Positions 1 through 6,276 are shown, numbered from the stretch's first letter. The stretch is 8,033 bases of DNA from an uncultured cyanobacterium (GCA_903862155.1 CAIOXF010000123.1:1-8033), one strand, 5' to 3'. Made by a program: numbers and translations. Notes: a model not told the origin generated them from the letters alone.

Positions 1-1370
1 CTGGCGCGCACCCGGCCTTTGAGATCCGCGATGGCAGCTCCATCCACCAGGGGGTGATTCACCGCCGGGATGGGGTCTTGCCAGATCAATTCCTCCTCGG
101 GCACTTCGGGGCCGAGGTAGAGGCTCTTGGGCCCCATGTCGCGGTGGGTGAGCTTGAACCAGGCGCGCGCGAAGGCTTCGGCGAAGGCCTCCGGATGCTG
201 GTGGAAATGGCGCGAGATCGGCTCGTAGATCGGATCGAAGCGCAGCGACAGATCCGCCGTGGTCATCATCGGCGGGTGCTTCAGGCCCGGGATGTGGGCA
301 TCGGGGATCAGGTGCTCCTCGCGGCAGTTTTTCGCCTGCCACTGCCAGGCCCCGGCAGGGCTCTTGATCAACTCCCACTCGCAGCCGAAGAGCATGTCGA
401 AATAGCCCATGTCCCAGCGGGTGGGATTGGGTTTCCAGGCGCCCTCAATGCCGCTGGTGGTGGCATCGGCTCCCTTGCCGCTGCCGTGGCGGTTGTGCCA
501 GCCCAGGCCCATCTCCTCCATGGGTGCGCCTTCCGGCGCCGGCCCCACCAGCTCGGCGCTGCCGGCACCGTGGGCCTTGCCGAAGGTGTGGCCGCCGGCG
601 GTGAGGGCCACGGTTTCCTCGTCGTTCATGGCCATGCGCGCGAAGGTTTCGCGCACGTCACGGCCGGAGGCCACGGGATCGGGCACGCCATTGGGGCCCT
701 CGGGATTCACGTAGATCAGGCCCATTTGCACGGCGGCCAGCGGGTTTTCCAGCTGGCGATCGCCGCTGTAGCGCTCATCGCCCAGCCAGGTTTTTTCGTT
801 GCCCCAGTAGATGTCTTCTTCGGGTTGCCAGATGTCGGCGCGGCCGCCGCCGAAGCCGAAGGTGCGCAGCCCCATCGATTCAAGGGCGCAGTTGCCGGCC
901 AGGATCATCAGGTCGGCCCAGGAGATCTGGTTGCCGTATTTCTGTTTGATCGGCCAGAGCAGCCGGCGGGCCTTGTCGAGGTTGCCGTTGTCGGGCCAGC
1001 TGTTGATTGGCGCAAAACGCTGGTTGCCGGTGCCACCCCCACCACGGCCGTCGGCGGTGCGGTAGGTGCCGGCGCTGTGCCAGGCCATGCGGATGAACAG
1101 GCCGCCGTAGTGCCCCCAGTCGGCGGGCCACCACTCCTGGGAGTCGGTCATCAGCGCGATCAGGTCGCGCTTGAGGGCCTGGTAGTCGAGCTGGCTGAAC
1201 GCTTCGGCGTAGTTGAAGTGCGTTCCGAGTGGATTGGAGGCTGGGCTGTGCTGGTGCAGGATCCCGAGGTTGATCTGCTGGGGCCACCAGTCGCGGGGCG
1301 AGGGGCCCCGCCCCGCCACGGCCATCGGTGCGGCGCCGTGGTTGAAGGGGCACTTGCCGAGTTCGGTCAT
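1..1370 (-). CDS. katG: Catalase-peroxidase KatG, N-terminal part (cut by window edge)
   Basis: KatG is a bifunctional haem enzyme that removes hydrogen peroxide by catalase and peroxidase reactions in the cytoplasm. The translated protein begins MTELGKCPFNHGAAP and runs 456 residues before the left window edge; family members are about 720-750 residues, so the complete N-terminal haem domain is visible but most of the C-terminal domain is not. The distal catalytic residues are Arg94, Trp97 and His98 (in FIRMAWHSAGTYR), the Met-Tyr-Trp adduct required for catalase activity can form from Trp97, Tyr220 (LIYVNPEGPN) and Met246 (RMAMND), the proximal haem ligand is His261 (AGGHTFGKAHG) and the proximal Trp is Trp312. 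Everything needed for activity in this half is intact. The ATG at 1370 gives the usual KatG N-terminus; no clear ribosome binding site precedes it. It is divergent from the methyltransferase gene, with a 151-base gap. Confidence 0.97.
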   Translation of the reverse strand, partial: MTELGKCPFNHGAAPMAVAGRGPSPRDWWPQQINLGILHQHSPASNPLGTHFNYAEAFSQLDYQALKRDLIALMTDSQEWWPADWGHYGGLFIRMAWHSAGTYRTADGRGGGGTGNQRFAPINSWPDNGNLDKARRLLWPIKQKYGNQISWADLMILAGNCALESMGLRTFGFGGGRADIWQPEEDIYWGNEKTWLGDERYSGDRQLENPLAAVQMGLIYVNPEGPNGVPDPVASGRDVRETFARMAMNDEETVALTAGGHTFGKAHGAGSAELVGPAPEGAPMEEMGLGWHNRHGSGKGADATTSGIEGAWKPNPTRWDMGYFDMLFGCEWELIKSPAGAWQWQAKNCREEHLIPDAHIPGLKHPPMMTTADLSLRFDPIYEPISRHFHQHPEAFAEAFARAWFKLTHRDMGPKSLYLGPEVPEEELIWQDPIPAVNHPLVDGAAIADLKGRVRA

Positions 1371-1521
1371 GGCGGAGGCGGCGCCGCAAAGCGTTCTTCG
1401 CGAACGTAGACAGGGTGTCCAACGCATGCCGCCCCCTTCACAGCACTTCGTAATGCCTGCTTGCGCATAAGGTGGATGCGTGTTTCGCCTTGGGCGAGGC
1501 CCCGCTCCCCTTGCTGCTCCC
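1371..1521. other. Divergent intergenic region katG / methyltransferase
   Basis: This 151-base gap must hold promoters for both flanking genes. I could not find a convincing -35/-10 pair on either strand. It contains a small inverted repeat, CGTTC at 1392-1396 and GAACG at 1402-1406, around the 8-base palindrome TTCGCGAA (1397-1404), about 22-35 bases before the katG start, and a second weak one, CGCAT at 1464-1468 with ATGCG at 1476-1480. Either could be an operator, but both are short enough to be chance. Confidence 0.4.
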
Positions 1522-2181
1522 ATGGCCGAATCCTTGAGCCCCTCCCCGGGTGCTGCCTCCTTCTGGGACCAGCGCTACCGCGATGGCACCGACGCCTGGG
1601 AGCTCGGCCAGCCCGCCCCTCCCCTGGCTGTCTTTCTGCAAGGCCATTCCTGTGCTCCCCGTCCGCCTGGCCGGGTGCTGGTACCGGGGTGTGGGCGCGG
1701 CCATGAGGCGGCCCTGCTGGCCGACCTTGGTTTTTCGGTGGTGGGGCTCGATTTCAGCCGTGAGGCAATCCGGGAGGCGCGCCAGTTGCACGGTTCCCGT
1801 GGCGGTCGCCTCCATTGGCTCCAGGCCGATCTTTTTGATGCCCAAGCTTTAGAAGCATCAGGCTTGGCTCCTGCCAGCCTGCACGGGGTGATGGAGCACA
1901 CCTGCTTCTGCGCCATCGAGCCCATTCAGCGCGAGGCGTATCGCACCACCGTGCTCCGCCTGCTCAAGCCTGGGGGTTGGCTGCTGGGCCTGTTCTTCTG
2001 CCATGGCCGTCCCGGTGGGCCGCCCTATGGCAGCGATCCTGATGGCTTGCTGCAGGAGTGGCTGGCTGCGGGCTGCACCGCCGAGATCTGGGAGCCGGCC
2101 CAGGGATCGGTGGCGCAGCGCAGTGATGAATGGCTTGGGTTGTTCCGTACACCGACAGCGCACCACCGATCAGCAGAATGA
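1522..2181 (+). CDS. TPMT-family SAM-dependent methyltransferase
   Basis: A 219-residue soluble class I methyltransferase. The N-terminal FWDQRYRDGTDAWELGQPAPPL (residues 14-35) is the signature of the thiopurine methyltransferase / halide-thiol methyltransferase family (pfam05724 type), where conserved Trp and Arg/Tyr residues close over the substrate. Motif I for SAM binding is VLVPGCGRGHE (52-62), Asp77 in VVGLDFS is the expected ribose-binding acid, QADLFD lies at 101-106, and EHTCFCAIEP (125-134) is the family's conserved core. Family members methylate thiols, halides, or oxyanions of selenium and tellurium; the substrate here cannot be read from sequence. An in-frame GTG at 1480 would add 14 residues, but the ATG at 1522 places the FWDxRY motif at the usual distance from the N-terminus. 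No clear ribosome binding site. Its stop codon lies only a few bases before the cobalamin riboswitch, so hupE is probably transcribed from a promoter inside this gene or by read-through. Confidence 0.88.
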   Translation: MAESLSPSPGAASFWDQRYRDGTDAWELGQPAPPLAVFLQGHSCAPRPPGRVLVPGCGRGHEAALLADLGFSVVGLDFSREAIREARQLHGSRGGRLHWLQADLFDAQALEASGLAPASLHGVMEHTCFCAIEPIQREAYRTTVLRLLKPGGWLLGLFFCHGRPGGPPYGSDPDGLLQEWLAAGCTAEIWEPAQGSVAQRSDEWLGLFRTPTAHHRSAE

Positions 2182-2185
2182 GTTT

Positions 2186-2325
2186 CGGTGGTTCCCGTGG
2201 TTCACCCCCGAGAGGAAACGAGGAAAGTCCGGTGCGAGGGCTCTGTCCCTTCAGTCCGGCGCTGTCCCGCAGCTGTGATGGAGTCGGCACTGCCGGCAAC
2301 TCAGTCAGAACGCTCGCCGCCTGTT
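2186..2325 (+). ncRNA. Cobalamin (adenosylcobalamin) riboswitch
   Basis: The leader of hupE carries the ordered conserved elements of the cobalamin riboswitch. They are GGTTCCC followed by AGGAAACGAGGAAAGTCC (P2/P3 side, 2189-2230), GGTGCGA (2231-2237), the junction core GCTGTCCCGCAGCTGTGA (2261-2278), and the 3' B12-box AGTCAGAACGCTCGCC (2303-2318), which matches the family form GTCAGgannCcnGCC. The RNA binds adenosylcobalamin and lowers expression of the downstream gene. Only about 33 bases separate the B12-box from the hupE start and no terminator hairpin with a U-run is visible there, so control of translation initiation is the more likely mechanism (inference). The core reads CCCGCAGCTGT where the family usually has CCCGCAACTGT, a single A-to-G change. 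Exact edges are approximate. Confidence 0.9.
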
Positions 2326-2357
2326 CCCCCATCCCCCGGCGCGGACCGGATTGATCG

Positions 2358-2960
2358 ATGACAACCTTTTTCTCCAAGCGCCCCTGGGCGCTGGTGGCTG
2401 GTGCCACCGCTATGGGCCTCGTGCTGGCAGCCCAGCCTGCCCAAGCCCATGGCAGCGCCCAGGGAGGATTTCCCAGTGGCTTGCTCCATCCACTCCAGGG
2501 CCTCGACCATCTCCTGCTGTTGGTGGGCGTGGGGATGGCAGCGGCTGCCATCACCCCGCGACTGCTGCTCTGGGCTCTAGGCGGTGCCGTGGCTGGGGGT
2601 GTGTTCGGTGCTTTTGGTGGGTCGTTGCCCGGCCAGGAGCTGTTGGCTGCCCTTGCCGTGAGTGCGATGGGGCTGCTGGTGTTGGTGGCGTTGCAGAGCA
2701 AGGCGGCTCCGCGTGTGGGCTGGTGCGGAGCCCTGGTGGCTGGCGGTCTTGCCATTCACGCCATGCTCCATGGGCTGGAGGCGCCCACCACGGCTGCATC
2801 GGCCCTGTGGTGGAGCGGCGCAGCCCTGGCCTCGGTTTCGGCGGTGGGTGCTTCCTATCTGCTGTTCCAGCGCATGTCTGTGGGCTGGCTGAAGGCAATG
2901 GCTGTGGTGTTTGCAGCCCTTGGGGGCGGCCTGGCACTTGGTTTTGTCGGCGCCGCCTAG
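2358..2960 (+). CDS. hupE: HupE/UreJ-family metal permease, probable cobalt transporter
   Basis: A 200-residue integral membrane protein. It begins with a cleavable-looking signal, residues 1-30, ending in AQPAQA before HG, then the HupE/UreJ hallmark HPLQGLDHLL (44-53) and a second conserved histidine/glutamate cluster HAMLHGLE (134-141); His31, His44, Asp50, His51, His134, His138 and Glu141 are the likely metal ligands. The rest is about six hydrophobic segments rich in Ala, Gly and Leu. HupE/UreJ proteins are nickel or cobalt permeases. The cobalamin riboswitch directly upstream argues for cobalt, since cobalamin feedback on a cobalt importer makes sense in a B12-producing cyanobacterium; comparative genomics has made this assignment before for cyanobacterial HupE. 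No hydrogenase or urease gene is present nearby to suggest nickel. The ATG at 2358 lacks a strong Shine-Dalgarno sequence, and the start is set by the signal peptide. Confidence 0.92.
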   Translation: MTTFFSKRPWALVAGATAMGLVLAAQPAQAHGSAQGGFPSGLLHPLQGLDHLLLLVGVGMAAAAITPRLLLWALGGAVAGGVFGAFGGSLPGQELLAALAVSAMGLLVLVALQSKAAPRVGWCGALVAGGLAIHAMLHGLEAPTTAASALWWSGAALASVSAVGASYLLFQRMSVGWLKAMAVVFAALGGGLALGFVGAA

Positions 2961-3003
2961 GGCTCGCTGATCGAGGCCGAAGGCCAATACCCTAATAGTG
3001 CAA

Positions 3004-3018
3004 GAACGGTTATCATTC
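3004..3018. promoter_or_regulatory. Candidate Fur-family operator upstream of porin
   Basis: The 15 bases GAACGGTTATCATTC form an imperfect 7-1-7 inverted repeat (5 of 7 positions symmetric). Read on the minus strand the central 13 bases, AATGATAACCGTT, agree with the classical Fur core AATGATAATCATT at 11 positions. It lies 37 bases before the porin start, where a repressor could block transcription. The sequence match is seen; binding by Fur, Zur or PerR is inference. TATCAT (3011-3016) within it could also serve as a -10 element. Confidence 0.35.
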
Positions 3019-3054
3019 TCGCCTGTTCCGCGTTCGGGTTGAGGGGCGTTGTTG

Positions 3055-4656
3055 ATGGGTAAGCGCCGCGCTGCTTTCCTGGCTCCTGTCGCCATGGGAT
3101 TTGCCCATCCCATGGCTTCCCACTCAGCCGAGCTCGGGATGTCGGCGATCAGCCGATACAGCACGCGTGAGCAGGTCACGAGCGTGACGCAATTTTCGGA
3201 TGTGCGTCCGACTGATTGGGCGTACCAGGCTCTCACCAACTTGATCGAGCGCTACGGCTGCGTGGCGGGCTATGCCGATGCCACGTTCAAGGGAAGCCGA
3301 GCGATCAGCCGTCATGAGGCAGCAGCGCTGCTGAATGCCTGCCTAGATCGGGTGAGCGAAACCACCGATGAGCTCAAGCGGTTGATGCAGGAGTTCCAGA
3401 AGGAACTGGCGATCCTCAAGGGCCGCACCGATGGCCTGGAAGCCCGGGTGGGAGAGCTGGAGGCGAGCCAATTCTCGAGCACCACCAAGTTGGGCGGTCA
3501 GGCCACGTTTGTGTTGGGTGCCAACAAGTTTGGTGGCAACAGCTCGGCCGATCTCCAACAGAGGGCCAACAGCACGGAAGGGGGCACCACCTTCAACTAC
3601 GACTTGCAGCTCGATTTCGACACGAGCTTTACCGGTAAGGATCTGTTCCGGATCAAGATGCGCGCCGGCAACTTTGCCGACTCCGGTTTTGGTGGTGGTG
3701 CACCGGTGGGTCCGAACCAGGCGGCCCTGTTCCCGAACCAGCTGGAGATTGCGTTCCAGCAGGAGTGCATCGGCAGCGATGGCAATGCCATCGATTGCGG
3801 CGACGTGCTTGGGATGCAGCGCGCCTTCTACCAATTCCCGATTGGCTCTGAGCTCACCGCCACGGTGGGCGGGCTGGTGCGGCAAGACGACATGCTGGCG
3901 ATGTGGCCCAGCGTGTATCCCGTGGACACGCTGCTCGATTTCTTCACCTACGCCGGTGCTCCCGGTGTCTACAACTCCAACCTGGGCCCAGGTGCGGGCC
4001 TGTGGTGGAAGCGGGGCAACTGGAACCTGAGCGTGAACTACGTCGCTGGTAATGGAGATACCGCCTCGGAAGGAGGCATTGGCACGGTGCAATCAGCGCA
4101 AACCTCCACGGTGCAGCTGGGTTACGCCAATGAATCGTTTGGTGTGGCAGCCGCTTACACCTACGCCCGCGGCGTGGGTGTGGCCTCCGGTACGCCCCTG
4201 GCGGTTCTGGAGGTGAGCTCGATGAATGCCATCGGCCTGAGTGCCTACTGGCAGCCCTCCAGCAGTGGCTGGGTGCCCTCGATCAGCGCCGGCTGGGGGG
4301 CGAACACCTATCCCGGACCGTCGACCGCCTTTGGCATCGATGTGCAGCAGTCACAGTCGTGGTACGTGGGCCTGCAGTGGAGTGATGTGCTGCTGAAGGG
4401 CAATAGTGCAGGCATGGCGGTGGGTCAGCCCACCTTTGTGACGCGCTGCGGTGAGGGCTGCAATGGCAAACCCCAGGACGGGCAGTACGCGTGGGAATGG
4501 TGGTATTCGTTCCAGGTGACCGACCAGATCACGGTGACGCCGGCGATTTTCTACCTGAGCAATCTGTATGGGCAGCTCACCAAGCTATCTACCAATGTGA
4601 ACAGCTCATCGGTGAATAACATCGGCGGCCTGGTGAAAACCACCTTTAAGTTCTGA
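3055..4656 (+). CDS. Cyanobacterial outer-membrane porin (SLH domain + OprB-type barrel)
   Basis: A 533-residue outer-membrane channel of the SomA/SomB type. Residues 1-24 form a Sec signal (basic KRR, a short hydrophobic stretch, then SHS before AEL). VTSVTQFSDVRPTDWAYQAL to NACLDRV (about 41-100) is a single SLH domain, which in cyanobacteria anchors the protein to pyruvylated peptidoglycan-linked polymer. Residues 101-137, rich in Glu, Leu and Lys with heptad spacing, form a coiled coil spanning the periplasm. From about 140 (FSSTTKLGGQATF) to the C-terminus is the beta-barrel, ending in the aromatic residue TTFKF as expected for BAM recognition. Two cysteine pairs, CIGSDGNAIDC and CGEGC, probably lie in extracellular loops. 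Such porins pass small solutes and inorganic ions; roles in iron passage have been reported for related cyanobacterial porins. GAGGGG at 3041-3046, eight bases before the ATG at 3055, supports this start over an in-frame TTG at 3049. Confidence 0.93.
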   Translation: MGKRRAAFLAPVAMGFAHPMASHSAELGMSAISRYSTREQVTSVTQFSDVRPTDWAYQALTNLIERYGCVAGYADATFKGSRAISRHEAAALLNACLDRVSETTDELKRLMQEFQKELAILKGRTDGLEARVGELEASQFSSTTKLGGQATFVLGANKFGGNSSADLQQRANSTEGGTTFNYDLQLDFDTSFTGKDLFRIKMRAGNFADSGFGGGAPVGPNQAALFPNQLEIAFQQECIGSDGNAIDCGDVLGMQRAFYQFPIGSELTATVGGLVRQDDMLAMWPSVYPVDTLLDFFTYAGAPGVYNSNLGPGAGLWWKRGNWNLSVNYVAGNGDTASEGGIGTVQSAQTSTVQLGYANESFGVAAAYTYARGVGVASGTPLAVLEVSSMNAIGLSAYWQPSSSGWVPSISAGWGANTYPGPSTAFGIDVQQSQSWYVGLQWSDVLLKGNSAGMAVGQPTFVTRCGEGCNGKPQDGQYAWEWWYSFQVTDQITVTPAIFYLSNLYGQLTKLSTNVNSSSVNNIGGLVKTTFKF

Positions 4657-4665
4657 GCCGATCGG

Positions 4666-4702
4666 ACAGGCAGCCGATTACAGCTGATTCTCGCTGCCCT
4701 GT
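4666..4702. terminator. Possible bidirectional hairpin between porin and DUF1622 gene
   Basis: ACAGGCAGC (4666-4674) can pair with GCTGCCCTGT (4693-4702) with one bulged base and an 18-base loop. It sits just after the porin stop and overlaps the end of the convergent DUF1622 gene. No T-run follows on either side, so it is at best a weak or factor-assisted terminator. Confidence 0.35.
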
Positions 4703-5061
4703 GAGCGCCCCGGACGACCAATGCGCCAGGGCAATGCTCCCTCCATCTCAATTTGGATGGAGAAGCTCAAGATGGTGCGCACCACCACCAGCAGACCGAG
4801 GGCCAGCACGCTGGACGTCGTGAGACTGAGCGAAACGCTGCGCATCAGATCTGCCGCGATCAGCACCTCAAGGCCCAGCAGTAGGGCTTTGCCAAAGGTG
4901 CGCCGGGCCACGCGATAGGACGCTTTTCCGCCTGCCACCCGTCCCACAGCAATGGCGCGGCCAACTGTGACTAAGGTGCCGCCCACCAGTACGGCCACGC
5001 CCAGCAGATCGAAGAGTTCAGCCAGCTGGCCAATCACCTGCATGGGAGGTGTTGTCACCAT
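4678..5061 (-). CDS. DUF1622 family small integral membrane protein
   Basis: A 127-residue membrane protein of unknown function matching the DUF1622 pattern. Three hydrophobic segments lie at about 9-38, 57-80 and 84-103. The family's signature appears as FGKALLLGLEVLIAADLMRSV (57-76), with charged residues Glu65 and Asp71 inside the membrane span, then VVVRTILSFSIQIEMEGALPW (92-112), where Arg95 and the E-x-EG-x-PW end are conserved. The start at 5061 is chosen because AAGGAG lies five bases upstream, one of the few strong ribosome binding sites in the window; an in-frame ATG at 5085 would add eight residues but has no such site. It is convergent with the porin and divergent from ferritin. 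The buried acids and arginine suggest ion or proton movement, but no activity is established. Confidence 0.85.
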   Translation of the reverse strand: MVTTPPMQVIGQLAELFDLLGVAVLVGGTLVTVGRAIAVGRVAGGKASYRVARRTFGKALLLGLEVLIAADLMRSVSLSLTTSSVLALGLLVVVRTILSFSIQIEMEGALPWRIGRPGRSQGSENQL

Positions 5062-5162
5062 GCTCACTCCTTGAAGCCTTGGCATTCTGAGCTTTCCGGC
5101 GTCCTCGACCTGGCCACCCCTGGGCTGCAGGCGGGATAGTGGGATTCAACGGTTCCTGTTGC
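5062..5162. other. Divergent intergenic region DUF1622 gene / ferritin
   Basis: About 100 bases holding the AAGGAG ribosome binding site of the DUF1622 gene (5067-5072 on the minus strand) and presumably promoters for both genes. GATAGT near 5135 might be a ferritin -10 element, but no matching -35 is clear. I saw no Fur-like palindrome here, so iron control of ferritin cannot be supported from sequence. Confidence 0.3.
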
Positions 5163-5690
5163 ATGCAGCCCCTGATCCGCGCCATCAACAACCACCTGGC
5201 CTCGGAGTTCCAGGCCAGCCACGCCTATCTGGCGATGTCGATCTGGCTGCGGGAGAAGGATCTGGCCGGCTTCTCCCAATACATGCTCCAGAAGAGCAAT
5301 GAGGAGCGCGGCCATGCCTCCCGGATGATCACCTATCTGGTGGACTGCGACGCTGAAGTGGAGCTCCCCACCATCCAGGCGCCCCAGCGGCAATGGGATT
5401 CGGTGCAGCACCTGTTTGATCAGGTGGCCGAGATGGAGCGGGAGGTGACGGCCTCGATCAACCGGCTCTACGCCATGGCCGATGACGCCGGCGATCGCAG
5501 CGCCTCCTCGATGCTCGATTGGTTTGTGGAAGAGCAGATCCAGGAGGAGGCGGAAGCCCGCTTCGTGCGCAAGCGGCTCCGCCTGGCTGGCGACAACGCA
5601 GCAGCCCTGCTGCTACTGGATCAGCAGTTCCTGGAGGGCACGGCCCTCGCGTTTGTGAAGGGTCAGGCCGGCGCGGGAGGCGCGGCCTGA
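5163..5690 (+). CDS. ftn: Non-haem ferritin
   Basis: A 175-residue four-helix-bundle ferritin that oxidises ferrous iron and stores it as a mineral inside a 24-subunit cytoplasmic cage. By comparison with E. coli FtnA, all six di-iron ferroxidase ligands are present: Glu15 (helix A, SEFQASHAYL), Glu48 and His51 (helix B, NEERGH), Glu92 (MEREVT), Gln125 and Glu128 (FVEEQIQEE). Tyr22 corresponds to the conserved ferroxidase-centre tyrosine. There is no haem-binding methionine pattern, so it is an FtnA-type protein rather than a bacterioferritin. The ATG at 5163 matches the usual ferritin N-terminus; an in-frame GTG at 5139 would add eight residues (including two cysteines) with no better ribosome binding site. 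The C-terminus is a short Gly/Ala tail encoded by the arm of a hairpin. It is convergent with the peroxiredoxin gene, 13 bases away. Ferritin can also limit peroxide damage by sequestering ferrous iron, which fits its neighbours. Confidence 0.94.
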   Translation: MQPLIRAINNHLASEFQASHAYLAMSIWLREKDLAGFSQYMLQKSNEERGHASRMITYLVDCDAEVELPTIQAPQRQWDSVQHLFDQVAEMEREVTASINRLYAMADDAGDRSASSMLDWFVEEQIQEEAEARFVRKRLRLAGDNAAALLLLDQQFLEGTALAFVKGQAGAGGAA

Positions 5691-5692
5691 CC
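5661..5692. terminator. Hairpin overlapping ferritin stop codon, candidate bidirectional terminator
   Basis: GGTCAGGCCG (5661-5670) is perfectly complementary to CGGCCTGACC (5683-5692), a 10-base GC-rich stem with a 12-base loop. It overlaps the last codons and stop of ferritin and precedes the convergent peroxiredoxin stop, so one structure could end both transcripts. There is no T-run on the plus side, so termination efficiency is uncertain. Confidence 0.5.
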
Positions 5693-5703
5693 CTGCTGGT
5701 GGC

Positions 5704-6276
5704 TCAGCCTTCGAACGACCGGCGGGCTTCACTCACACCGGACGGCTGCTGGCCTTTGAGGTAGGCCAGCATCGTGTCGGCGTCTGACACCTCGAAGGGA
5801 TCCACTGGGCAGTTGTCGCCGAAGTCGGGCTCCACAAAGATCTTTTCAATGTGGCCGTCGTTCACGAGCATCGAGTAGCGCCAGGAGCGCATGCCGAAGC
5901 CCAGGTTGGATTTGTCCACGAGCATGCCCATCTTGCGGGTGAATTCGCCGTTGCCATCGGGCAGGAGAAACACGTTCTTGGCGCCCACGTGGCGGCCCCA
6001 CTGGAACATCACAAAGGCGTCGTTCAACGACACGCACACGATCTGATCCACGCCATGGGCCTGGAACTGGTCGAACAGTTCCTCGTAACGGGGCAGGTGA
6101 TTGGAGGAGCAGGTGGGCGTGAAGGCACCCGGCAGGGAGAACACCACCACCTTCTTGGCGCTGAACAGGTCGTCGGTGGTGAGGTCGTGCCAGCGGTAGG
6201 GGTTGGGCCCGGGCACGGATTCATCCCGTACGCGGGTCTTGAAGGTCACCTGGGGGATGCGGTCGATCACAGCCAT
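5704..6276 (-). CDS. Type II peroxiredoxin (Prx5-like, AhpC/TSA superfamily)
   Basis: A 190-residue thiol peroxidase that reduces hydrogen and alkyl peroxides using thioredoxin or glutaredoxin. The active site is PGAFTPTC with Pro49, Thr53 and peroxidatic Cys56 in the PxxxTxxC motif, and Arg133 in SWRYS is the catalytic arginine. Cys81 (IVCVSLND), 25 residues after Cys56, sits at the same spacing as the resolving cysteine of plant type II peroxiredoxins, so an intramolecular disulfide is likely. A third cysteine, Cys156, lies in DNCPVDPFEVSDADTML, a stretch shared with bacterial Prx5 and Prx5-glutaredoxin proteins; no glutaredoxin domain follows. The ATG at 6276 is preferred over an in-frame TTG at 6282; no Shine-Dalgarno is visible, and the start codon directly abuts a 14-base tandem repeat. 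The Synechocystis homologue (Sll1621 type) is known to be peroxide-regulated by a PerR-like repressor; whether that applies here is inference. Confidence 0.95.
   Translation of the reverse strand: MAVIDRIPQVTFKTRVRDESVPGPNPYRWHDLTTDDLFSAKKVVVFSLPGAFTPTCSSNHLPRYEELFDQFQAHGVDQIVCVSLNDAFVMFQWGRHVGAKNVFLLPDGNGEFTRKMGMLVDKSNLGFGMRSWRYSMLVNDGHIEKIFVEPDFGDNCPVDPFEVSDADTMLAYLKGQQPSGVSEARRSFEG

Noticed and set aside
54..1409. A 451-codon open frame on the plus strand.
   Set aside because: It is wholly antisense to katG, whose reverse-strand translation contains every KatG catalytic motif. Long antisense frames are expected in GC-rich coding DNA, and this one shows no recognisable domain.
2211..2240. 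GAGGAAAGTCCGG-like string resembling the 5' conserved part of RNase P RNA.
   Set aside because: The remaining elements in order are those of a cobalamin riboswitch. Only about 175 bases separate the flanking genes, too short for RNase P RNA, and its 3' conserved half is missing.
2970..2986. GGCC-GAA-GGCC mini-hairpin after hupE as a terminator.
   Set aside because: The stem is only four bases with no T-run. It is too weak to support a terminator call.
2577..3239. A 220-codon minus-strand open frame, and the overlapping one at 1964-2755.
   Set aside because: They run antisense to hupE, the riboswitch and the porin start, are low-complexity, and match no family. They are shadows of the plus-strand genes.
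756..5498. Two copies of the cyanobacterial HIP1 octamer GCGATCGC (756-763 and 5491-5498).
   Set aside because: Two copies in 8 kb of GC-rich DNA is not clear enrichment, both are inside coding sequence, and they neither prove nor disprove a HIP1-rich lineage.
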